Below are positions 1 to 5,622 of a DNA stretch of 9,771 bases, piece after piece. The notes below the pieces were generated by a model. The model did not search any database. It was not told where the DNA came from and saw only the letters and a program-made list of their open reading frames with translations. Numbering within the stretch: the stretch's first letter is position 1; every line of letters starts with the position of its first letter. The position numbers and the translations under genes were made by a program. Source of the DNA: Actinomycetes bacterium (lineage in GTDB: Bacteria; Actinomycetota; Acidimicrobiia; Acidimicrobiales; RAAP-2); NCBI GenBank assembly GCA_021849765.1, contig JAJZSM010000044.1, positions 1 to 9,771 on the forward strand, in the 5' to 3' direction.

Positions 1-5
1 CACCT

Positions 6-30
6 AATTTTACCTGTTACCAGGATAATT
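6..30. repeat. small imperfect inverted repeat
   Basis: CCTG (13-16) pairs with CAGG (21-24). Read on the minus strand, the loop is GTAA, a GNRA-type tetraloop. Outer AATT blocks at 6-9 and 27-30 can also pair, with mismatches between. It is short, and in AT-rich DNA it could arise by chance. Confidence 0.3.
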
Positions 31-39
31 GCGGGTATT

Positions 40-58
40 TCCTCGAGAAAATCGAGGA
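40..58. repeat. perfect 7-bp inverted repeat (hairpin)
   Basis: TCCTCGA (40-46) and TCGAGGA (52-58) are perfect reverse complements around a 5-nt loop. It lies just past the broken 3' end of the minus-strand sigma pseudogene, where a terminator could sit. Neither strand has a T-rich tract after the stem, so it is not a canonical intrinsic terminator. Confidence 0.55.
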
Positions 59-75
59 TGTCCAAGAGGAATTAA

Positions 76-492
76 TCAACACCGCCCTAGGTCCATCAGA
101 GTGACGACGTCGCGGAAGGTCGGGGGCAGGTCCACGGCGGCGTGTCGAACGGCGCCGTCGAACTCGGCGCGTTCGACGAGCACGGACGGGTCGCTCGAGG
201 TTCGCTCGAGCAAGGCGTCGGGCTCGTTCAAGGGGTCTGCCACGTGGGCACGGCGGACGCGGATGATGTTGGCGTTGCGCATGATGGTCAAGAGCCACGC
301 CCGGACGTGCTCGCCGTCGAAGTCGTGGATCGATCGGTAGGCGCGCAGCAGCGTCTCTTGCACGAGGTCCTCGGCGTCGGCCTTGGAGCCAGTGAGGCTG
401 CACGCGACGCGAAGGAGGAGCGTGATCTCGGGCACGACCTAGCGATCGAACTGTTGCGCGTCAGACGCGGGGGTGACCGACCCTGAGGTCAT
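76..492 (-). pseudogene. ECF-type sigma factor, nonsense-mutated and 3'-truncated
   Basis: This is a remnant of a sigma-70 family ECF regulator, whose intact form would direct RNA polymerase to a stress or signal regulon. Reading from ATG at 492 gives a normal ECF N-terminus (MTSGSVTPASDAQQFDR), then an in-frame TAG at 441-439 (codon 18). The frame then continues with VVPEITLLLRVACSLTG and the clear region 2 motif AEDLVQETLLRAYRSI, followed by RAWLLTIMRNA. A GTG at 435, after the stop, is the only start that opens the downstream frame to 76, and it lacks a Shine-Dalgarno sequence. Region 4 should begin near DLPPTFRDVVTLMDLG, but the frame ends three codons later (GRC then TGA at 76-78). No other frame restores the helix-turn-helix. 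It lies 32 nt downstream of icmB on the same strand. An assembly error at the TAG cannot be excluded, but the missing region 4 is independent evidence that the gene is dead. Confidence 0.75.
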
Positions 493-524
493 CGCCCACG
501 TTTGATTGCTACCGTCACTGCGGC

Positions 525-917
525 CTACTCGGTCGGTAACACGAGCGACGTGATCGTGCCGACGATCTCCTCGTCACTCGCGCCGGGACCGAAGACTGCC
601 GCAACGCCGGCGGCCTTGAGATCGGCGACGTCGTTGCTGGGCACGATGCCACCCACGACGACGGGTATCGAAGAGTCCCGCTGGCGTATCGCCTCGACGA
701 CGAGTGGCGCGAGGGTCATGTGCGCCCCAGAGAGCATCGAGAGCCCTACCACGTCGACGTCTTCTTGGATGGCGGCGACCGCGACACTTTCGGGTGTCTG
801 GAAGAGACCCGTGTAGACGACCTCCATGCCGGCGTCGCGCAGGATCCGGGCTACCACTTTGATGCCGCGGTCGTGACCGTCGAGTCCGACTTTGGCGACG
901 AGTACCCGCACGGTCAT
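525..917 (-). CDS. icmB: Acyl-CoA mutase small subunit, cobalamin-binding (IcmB-like)
   Basis: This 130-residue protein is a stand-alone B12-binding domain of the methylmalonyl-CoA mutase superfamily. It holds adenosylcobalamin against the catalytic barrel made by the upstream gene. The base-off DxHxxG motif is visible as GLDGHDRG, with His15 as the predicted lower cobalt ligand. It is followed by the conserved YTGLFQTPE stretch, the LSMLSGAH motif and the VVGGIVP segment of the Rossmann-like fold. Its ATG (917-915) overlaps the TGA of the large subunit gene (916-914), which implies translational coupling and 1:1 subunit supply. Its length matches IcmB and separate-subunit archaeal mutases, not the fused type of about 700 residues. 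Substrate is decided by the partner, so the Icm assignment is inherited from it. The B12-domain family call is near certain; the symbol is less so. Confidence 0.88.
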   Translation of the reverse strand: MTVRVLVAKVGLDGHDRGIKVVARILRDAGMEVVYTGLFQTPESVAVAAIQEDVDVVGLSMLSGAHMTLAPLVVEAIRQRDSSIPVVVGGIVPSNDVADLKAAGVAAVFGPGASDEEIVGTITSLVLPTE

Positions 918-2554
918 AGGACCGGGACCTCCACGTAGCGACCGAACACGCCCGCCATCGTGGCCATCATCTCGCCGACAGTCACCTCGGCGCGGGCCGC
1001 GTCGATCAACGCCGGCATGAGGTTGACCTCGGGGTCGGCGGCCTCGGTCGCGAGTCTCTCGCGTGCCCGACGCACCGCGTCATCGTCGCGACGTTGTCGG
1101 ACCGTGGCGAGACGCGAGATCTGCTTACGCTCGTCCTCGTTGGTGATGCGCAGCAGTTCAAGGTCCTCGGCCTCGTTGCCGTCGAGGAAGTCGTTGACAC
1201 CGACGATGATCCGCTCCCCGCGGTTAAAGGCGCGTTCGAGCTGATAGGCCGACTCGGCGATGTGGCGCTGGAACCAGTTCTGCTCGATGCCGCGGATGCA
1301 GCCTTCGAGCATCGAGCCGTCCCCCATGTCTATCAATTCGGCGAAGAGCGACTCGGCTTGGCGCTCCATCTCGTCAGTGAGCGCCTCGACGTACCACGAC
1401 CCGCCCAGCGGGTCGGCGACATTGGCGACGTTGGTCTCGTGGGCGATGATTTGCTGGGTGCGCAGCGCCAGGCGCGCGGCCTTCTCCGACGGCAGGGCCA
1501 ACGCCTCGTCCATCGAGTTGGTGTGGAGCGACTGCGTGCCGCCGAGGACCCCGGCGAGGGCCTCGATGGCGGTTCGCGCGAGGTTGTTCTCGGGTTGCTG
1601 TGCGGTGAGTGACACGCCGGCGGTCTGGGTGTGGAAGCGAAGCTGCCAACTGCGCTCGTCGGCGGCGCCGTAGTGGTTGCGCAGCCACGTGGCCCAGATC
1701 CGGCGCGCCGCGCGATACTTCGCGATCTCCTCGAAGAAGTCAATGTGGGCGTTGAAGAAGAAGGACAGTCGCGGCGCGACCTCGTCGACGCCGAGACCAG
1801 CCTCGCGAGCCAGTTCGAGGTAGGCGAACCCGTTGGCGAGCGTGAAGGCGAGCTCTTCGGCGGCCGTCGACCCGGCCTCGCGGATGTGATAACCCGACAC
1901 CGACACGGAGTTCCACTTGGGCATCTCGGCGGCGGTGAAGGCGATCGTGTCACGCACGAGGCGCATCGACTGGCGAGGCGGGAAGACGAACTCCTTCTGG
2001 GCCTGGTACTCCTTCAGGATGTCGTTCTGCAGCGTGCCCCCGAGGCGCGCGCGGGGAACGCCGGCCTCCTCGGCCTGGGCGACGAAGAGCGCCAGCATGA
2101 TGGCCGCCGGCGAGTTGATGGTCATCGACGTCGTGATTGCAGACAGGTCGATGTCGCGGAACAGGTCGCGCACGTCGTCGATCGAGTCGATCGCGACTCC
2201 GCAGCGGCCAACCTCGCCGAGGGACATCGGGTCGTCGGAATCGAGTCCGAGGAGCGTCGGCATATCAAAGGCCGTCGACAGGCCGGTGCCGCCGGCGGCG
2301 ATTATCTCGCGGAAGCGCCGGTTGGTGTCGACTGCGGTGCCGAAGCCCGCGAACATGCGCATGGTCCAGAGCCGGGTCCGGTACATCGAGGCGTGGATCC
2401 CGCGGGTGTAGGGGTAGACGCCCGGGAACTCACCGTCGGGTGGCCCGTAGACGGGGTCGACCTCGATCCCGGACATCGTGGCGAAACTCGGGCGACGCAG
2501 CTTGGCCGCGTCGTAGTCGCGGCGCCACCGGTCATAGGCACGCTCTGATTCCAC
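914..2554 (-). CDS. icmA: Acyl-CoA mutase large subunit, isobutyryl-CoA mutase type
   Basis: This is the catalytic barrel subunit of an adenosylcobalamin-dependent acyl-CoA mutase, 546 residues from the chosen start. Family landmarks include [13 protein letters not shown], the [11 protein letters not shown] strand, [54 protein letters not shown] and [16 protein letters not shown]. Two substrate-pocket residues decide the subtype. Where methylmalonyl-CoA mutase has Tyr89 (RQYAGFS) this protein has Phe68 (RMFAGFG). Where it has Arg207 it has Gln186 (YQAQKEF). The two positions lie 118 residues apart, as in both MCM and Streptomyces IcmA (Phe80/Gln198, from memory). The position of the diagnostic Asp of 2-hydroxyisobutyryl-CoA mutase is Ala. 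The predicted reaction is therefore isobutyryl-CoA to n-butyryl-CoA. GTG 2554 is chosen because AAAGGAGGT lies just upstream; an in-frame GTG at 2584 has no ribosome site. An automatic annotation would probably read methylmalonyl-CoA mutase. No GTPase chaperone gene is in view. Confidence 0.85.
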   Translation of the reverse strand: MESERAYDRWRRDYDAAKLRRPSFATMSGIEVDPVYGPPDGEFPGVYPYTRGIHASMYRTRLWTMRMFAGFGTAVDTNRRFREIIAAGGTGLSTAFDMPTLLGLDSDDPMSLGEVGRCGVAIDSIDDVRDLFRDIDLSAITTSMTINSPAAIMLALFVAQAEEAGVPRARLGGTLQNDILKEYQAQKEFVFPPRQSMRLVRDTIAFTAAEMPKWNSVSVSGYHIREAGSTAAEELAFTLANGFAYLELAREAGLGVDEVAPRLSFFFNAHIDFFEEIAKYRAARRIWATWLRNHYGAADERSWQLRFHTQTAGVSLTAQQPENNLARTAIEALAGVLGGTQSLHTNSMDEALALPSEKAARLALRTQQIIAHETNVANVADPLGGSWYVEALTDEMERQAESLFAELIDMGDGSMLEGCIRGIEQNWFQRHIAESAYQLERAFNRGERIIVGVNDFLDGNEAEDLELLRITNEDERKQISRLATVRQRRDDDAVRRARERLATEAADPEVNLMPALIDAARAEVTVGEMMATMAGVFGRYVEVPVL

Positions 2555-2557
2555 GAG

Positions 2558-2566
2558 ACCTCCTTT
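2558..2566 (-). promoter_or_regulatory. Strong Shine-Dalgarno deciding the icmA start
   Basis: The minus strand reads AAAGGAGGT, a near-perfect anti-16S match, three bases before GTG at 2554. From the GGAGG core the spacing is 4 nt, slightly short but usable. This favours GTG 2554 over the in-frame GTG at 2584, whose upstream sequence has no purine-rich site. Confidence 0.65.
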
Positions 2567-2586
2567 GGCAATTGGGTCGTACACCG

Positions 2587-2592
2587 ATGTTA
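2587..2592 (-). promoter_or_regulatory. Possible -10 element for icmAB
   Basis: TAACAT on the minus strand lies in the 61-nt gap between trpE and icmA. It matches 4 of 6 bases of TATAAT and would place the transcript start about 26 nt before GTG 2554. No -35 element is recognisable. If real, icmAB would not depend wholly on trpE transcription. Confidence 0.25.
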
Positions 2593-2615
2593 GGGCGTCG
2601 CTACGCCGGCGATGG

Positions 2616-4124
2616 TTAGCGTGGGTCGGCGATCTGCAGCGCTAACAGGGGAGCTGAGGCCTTGTTGATGCACTCGCGGTACTCGGCGGCGGGCAGGCTG
2701 TGTGCGACGATGCCGCCGCCGGCGCTCACCGTCGCGTGACCGCCGCGCAGATACAGGGTGCGGATGGTGATGGCGAAGTCGGCGTTGCCGCTGAGTGCGA
2801 AGTAGCCCACGGCCCCGCCGTAGATCCCGCGACGTACCGGTTCGAGCTCGTCGATGATCTCCATGGCGCGGACCTTGGGCGCGCCAGAGAGGGTGCCGGC
2901 GGGGAATAGGGCGTCAAAGGCGTCAAAGGCGTCCAAACCGTTCCGGAGTCGACCACTCACCTGTGAGACCAGGTGCATCAGGTGCGAGAAGCGTTCGACG
3001 TGGGCCAGTCGTTCAACGCGGACCGAACCCGGTTCGGCGACGCGTCCGACGTCGTTACGCCCGAGGTCCACCAGCATTACATGCTCGGCGAGTTCCTTCT
3101 CATCGCGCAGGATCTCGGCCTCCAGAGCGGCGTCCTCCCCTTCGGTCGCCCCGCGGGGCCGCGTGCCAGCGATCGGGCGGGTACTCACGGTCCCGTCGTG
3201 GACCCGCACGAGCATTTCGGGCGAGGCCCCGACGATGTGGGCGTCGCCGGTGTCGAGCAGGTACATGTAGGGCGACGGGTTGAGCGCCCGCAGCACCCGG
3301 TACAGCGTCAAGGGGTCCACCGTGGTCTCACGGGTGAACTGCTGGCTCACGACGACCTGGAAGACGTCGCCGCTGACGATGTGATCCTTGGCCCGTCGTA
3401 CGATTGCCTCGTAGGCCGGTTGCTTGAAGTTGGACAACCCCGCGGCGATCTCGCGGATGTCGACGCCGTCACGGGCGTTGGGGGCGGTCGCCACGAGCCG
3501 CTCGACGTCGATGTCGCGATCGGGCCCGGGTCCGAGCAGGATCGCGATGAGCTCGTCGAGGTACGCCCGCGCCAGGCGGTAGGCCCCGGCTGGATCGTCC
3601 TTCGGCTCGAGCACGACGGTGATCACGGCCGTTGTCGAATAGCGCAGGTGATCGACCACGAGCACCGCCGACGGGAATGAGAAGTCGACGTCGGGCCACT
3701 CGGGTTGGTCGCCGCGTGGGAGTCGCTCGAGACGCCGGACGTAGTCGTAGGTGAGGAATCCGACGGCGCCACCGAAGAAGTCGGGTAAGTCACTCGGTCG
3801 ATAGGTCTGATAACGCTGGAGGATGACACGCAGAGTCTCGAGCGGGCCGCGCGGGTCGGGCGCGACGTCGAGCCCCGAGACGAGCGTCTGGCCGTCACGG
3901 ACGTGGACGCGCCAACGCCGATCGAGGCCGATGAACGAGTACCGGCCAGTCGTCTCGCCCATGGCGGCGCTCTCGAGCAAGAAGACGGCCCTGCCACCGC
4001 CGAAGCGCTGGAAGAGCGACACCGGCGTGTCGCGGTCGAGCTGGAGGGTCACCGCGAGGGGGATGACGTTGAATCCCTGTCCGGCGAGATCGAGGAACGC
4101 GGCCTCGTCCATCGTCGTCGTCAC
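2616..4124 (-). CDS. trpE: Anthranilate synthase component I (TrpE)
   Basis: This 502-residue chorismate-utilising enzyme converts chorismate and ammonia, supplied by TrpG, to anthranilate, the first committed step of tryptophan synthesis. The N-terminal domain carries LLES at residues 49-52, the motif linked to tryptophan feedback binding. The C-terminal catalytic domain shows GDVFQVVVSQQF, NPSPYMYLLD, SPEMLVR, PIAGT at 317-321, HVMLVDLGRNDVGRV, FPAGTLSGAPKVRAMEIIDELEP and TVSAGGGIV. PIAGT (Ala319), in place of the PIKGT of PabB, argues for anthranilate rather than aminodeoxychorismate synthase. GTG 4124 is preferred: GAGG lies 8 nt upstream, while the in-frame ATG at 4112 has no ribosome site. 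Its partner trpG is on the opposite strand, 33 bp away. Downstream, icmAB follows on the same strand after 61 nt. Confidence 0.95.
   Translation of the reverse strand: MTTTMDEAAFLDLAGQGFNVIPLAVTLQLDRDTPVSLFQRFGGGRAVFLLESAAMGETTGRYSFIGLDRRWRVHVRDGQTLVSGLDVAPDPRGPLETLRVILQRYQTYRPSDLPDFFGGAVGFLTYDYVRRLERLPRGDQPEWPDVDFSFPSAVLVVDHLRYSTTAVITVVLEPKDDPAGAYRLARAYLDELIAILLGPGPDRDIDVERLVATAPNARDGVDIREIAAGLSNFKQPAYEAIVRRAKDHIVSGDVFQVVVSQQFTRETTVDPLTLYRVLRALNPSPYMYLLDTGDAHIVGASPEMLVRVHDGTVSTRPIAGTRPRGATEGEDAALEAEILRDEKELAEHVMLVDLGRNDVGRVAEPGSVRVERLAHVERFSHLMHLVSQVSGRLRNGLDAFDAFDALFPAGTLSGAPKVRAMEIIDELEPVRRGIYGGAVGYFALSGNADFAITIRTLYLRGGHATVSAGGGIVAHSLPAAEYRECINKASAPLLALQIADPR
2910..2936. repeat. 9-bp near-tandem repeat inside trpE
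   Basis: GGCGTCAAA occurs twice in tandem (2910-2918 and 2919-2927), followed by GGCGTCCAA. On the coding strand it spells DAFDAFDA just before the conserved FPAGT motif. The spacing from the preceding GL to FPAGT appears normal for TrpE, so it does not look like an insertion. It could be a slippage-prone site. Confidence 0.6.
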
Positions 4125-4145
4125 TGGGGGCGCCTCACGGCACCG

Positions 4146-4152
4146 TAGGATA
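4146..4152. promoter_or_regulatory. Overlapping -10 elements of a bidirectional trpE/trpG promoter
   Basis: The 33-bp spacer between the divergent trpE and trpG starts contains TAGGATA. On the plus strand TAGGAT (4146-4151) is a TANNNT -10 followed by exactly six bases and then the trpG ATG, the layout of a leaderless actinobacterial transcript. On the minus strand the same bases read TATCCT (4152-4147), a -10 that would start trpE mRNA about 16 nt before its GTG, leaving room for the GAGG ribosome site. Neither direction has a good -35 hexamer. Use of this element is inferred from spacing. Confidence 0.5.
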
Positions 4153-4157
4153 GTCCC

Positions 4158-4826
4158 ATGTCGTCGGGTCCTTCGGTACTGGTCATCGACAACTACGACT
4201 CGTTCGTGTACAACCTCTACCAGTACCTCGCCGAGTTAGGTGCGTCACTTCGCGTGGTGCGCAACGACGAGGTCACCGACGACGACCTCGACGAGACCAT
4301 CGACGGCGTGCTGATCTCGCCAGGTCCCGGACACCCGCGCGACGCCGGACGCTGTCGCGAGGTGATCGAGTCCTGTGCGGCGGCCGAGCGGCCGATGCTC
4401 GGGGTCTGTCTCGGCCACCAGGCCCTGGGCGACACCTTCGGTGCGTCGATCGTGGCCGCGCCGACCCTCGTGCACGGCCAGGCGAGCCTGGTCGAACACG
4501 AGGGTCGGGGGGTCTTCGCCGGGATGCCCGAACCGTTTGCGGCGGGCCGTTACCACTCGCTTGTCGTCGACCCGACGACGTTGCCCCCCGAGTTCGAGGT
4601 CACCGCGCGCACGGGTGGTGTCGTCATGGGCATCCGCCACCGGGAGTTGCCGCTCGAAGGGGTTCAGTTTCATCCCGAATCCGTACTGACCGAGGACGGC
4701 TACAGCCTGCTCGCGAACTGGCTCGAGGTCTGTGGGTCCAACGATGCGCGCGAGCGCGCGCGTTCGCTCAACGTTCGCAGTTCCGATGTGCGCCGGTCAC
4801 TGCCGGACCTGGCGCGACGCACGTAA
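4158..4826 (+). CDS. trpG: Anthranilate synthase component II, glutamine amidotransferase (TrpG/PabA)
   Basis: This 222-residue class I glutamine amidotransferase hydrolyses glutamine and channels ammonia to TrpE. The N-terminus VLVIDNYDSFVYNL is the family signature, and ISPGPGHP forms the oxyanion-side loop. The nucleophile is Cys84 in GVCLGHQ, and the triad is completed by His172 and Glu174 in QFHPES. The YHSL motif lies at 132-135. About 28 residues after the last conserved block (from SNDARERARS) are basic and look like a non-conserved tail. The ATG at 4158 fits a leaderless transcript from TAGGAT six bases upstream; there is no ribosome site. Being beside trpE argues for tryptophan synthesis, although many bacteria share one such subunit between TrpE and PabB. 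The gene converges on the next one with only 2 bp between stop codons. Confidence 0.93.
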   Translation: MSSGPSVLVIDNYDSFVYNLYQYLAELGASLRVVRNDEVTDDDLDETIDGVLISPGPGHPRDAGRCREVIESCAAAERPMLGVCLGHQALGDTFGASIVAAPTLVHGQASLVEHEGRGVFAGMPEPFAAGRYHSLVVDPTTLPPEFEVTARTGGVVMGIRHRELPLEGVQFHPESVLTEDGYSLLANWLEVCGSNDARERARSLNVRSSDVRRSLPDLARRT

Positions 4827-4828
4827 TC

Positions 4829-5551
4829 TCACTCGATGCCGAGGCGCGTCTCGATGACACCCTCGGCAGTCCGCTCGACGCGGTAGGCCGCGGGCCCCGT
4901 GTTGGGATCGACCGGCTGGTCGGCGACGACTCGTTCGAAATCGTCGTTGCGGTACCAGACGCCGACGTGGTCGTCCGTGGCGTAGGCGAGCGGAAGCGTA
5001 CCCTCGCCAACCAGGCGATGCAGGAGGGGTCGCCGCTGGGGCTCAGAGTCGTAGTGGACCCCGTTCGCGTAAGGCACGAGCGCCAGGCCCGTATCGATCG
5101 CGCGCAGCGTCGGCCCGAAGGAGTCGGTCGTACCGCCCACGTGCCAGCAGAGGCTGCCCGCCGACACGCCAGCGAGGACCACGCCAGCCTCCCAGGCGGC
5201 CCGCATCGCCTGGTCGACCCCGTGCAAGCGCCAGAGCGAGAGCAGGTTCGCGACCGATCCACCACCGACCCAGACGAGGTCGCAGCCCACGAGGCGCTCC
5301 TCGGGCGGCGCGGTGGGCTGCGGGAAGAGTCGCAGCTGGGTGACGTCGCAGCCGACGGCGTTGAAGGACTCGTAGAGCATGGCGTAGTACGCATCGGCGT
5401 CGCCGCTCGCGGTGAGGACCAGACAGACCCGAGGTCGTGAGGCACCGGTCACGGCGAGTGCGTCGAGCAGCATGGCGCCGGGTCGCACCGTCTGTTGGAC
5501 AGGTCCGGGAATGAAGCCACCGGAGGTAGCGAGGATACGTCGAATCGTCAT
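4829..5551 (-). CDS. Peptidase S51-like (PepE/cyanophycinase-fold) protein
   Basis: This 240-residue protein has the class I amidotransferase-like fold used by peptidase S51 enzymes such as aspartyl dipeptidase PepE and cyanophycinase. The nucleophile elbow is GVSAGS with Ser130. The likely catalytic His166 is in VHYDSEPQRRP, a spacing (36) close to PepE. The segment WVGGGSVANLLSLWRLHG is the other family hallmark. There is no signal peptide, so it should be cytoplasmic. The substrate cannot be read; Asp-containing dipeptides are the family precedent. The ATG at 5551 has no Shine-Dalgarno site. TAGAAC lies six bases upstream, an imperfect leaderless-type -10. It is transcribed away from the acyl-CoA dehydrogenase and runs tail-to-tail into trpG, so it looks monocistronic. 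Confidence 0.85.
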   Translation of the reverse strand: MTIRRILATSGGFIPGPVQQTVRPGAMLLDALAVTGASRPRVCLVLTASGDADAYYAMLYESFNAVGCDVTQLRLFPQPTAPPEERLVGCDLVWVGGGSVANLLSLWRLHGVDQAMRAAWEAGVVLAGVSAGSLCWHVGGTTDSFGPTLRAIDTGLALVPYANGVHYDSEPQRRPLLHRLVGEGTLPLAYATDDHVGVWYRNDDFERVVADQPVDPNTGPAAYRVERTAEGVIETRLGIE

Positions 5552-5583
5552 CTTGTTGTTCTAGTCGCGTTGCCGAGGTTGCG

Positions 5584-5620
5584 TAGGATGCCTGCAGCGG
5601 GACCAACACCTCGAGGAGGA
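5584..5620 (+). promoter_or_regulatory. -10 element and ribosome binding site of the acyl-CoA dehydrogenase
   Basis: TAGGAT at 5584-5589 is a plausible -10 inside the 71-bp divergent spacer, placing the mRNA start about 26 nt before the ATG. GAGGAGGA at 5613-5620 is a strong Shine-Dalgarno sequence ending 2 nt before ATG 5623. No convincing -35 is visible. The octamer CGTAGGAT around this -10 is identical to the one in the trpE/trpG spacer (4144-4151). Confidence 0.5.
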
Positions 5621-5622
5621 CT

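Larger units (their letters stand above)
1..80. other. AT-rich non-coding edge segment
   Basis: This stretch is about 40% GC by hand count (32 of 80), whereas bases 81-160 are about 71%. It contains no recognisable coding sequence on either strand. It begins at the window edge and ends where the sigma factor reading frame on the minus strand loses its homology. It may be the end of an inserted or rearranged segment, or simply an intergenic region next to a decaying gene. No transposase, inverted-repeat terminus or tRNA is visible, so its origin stays open. Confidence 0.5.

Noticed and set aside
1631..2548. 305-codon open frame on the plus strand opposite icmA
   Set aside because: It is a high-GC shadow of the mutase gene: low-complexity composition, no family motif, and it covers a clearly coding region on the other strand.
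2910..2936. Repeat-driven insertion in TrpE
   Set aside because: The GGCGTCAAA tandem looks like a duplication, but the distance from GL to FPAGT appears normal for TrpE, so no extra residues are evident.
2973..3680. 235-codon open frame on the plus strand opposite trpE
   Set aside because: It is a shadow of trpE, with no recognisable domain and a composition typical of the reverse frame of GC-rich codons.
4745..4762. Alternating GC run near the trpG 3' end as a terminator or Z-DNA element
   Set aside because: It encodes the Arg/Ala-rich tail of TrpG and has no T-tract after it; GC-rich codon use explains it.
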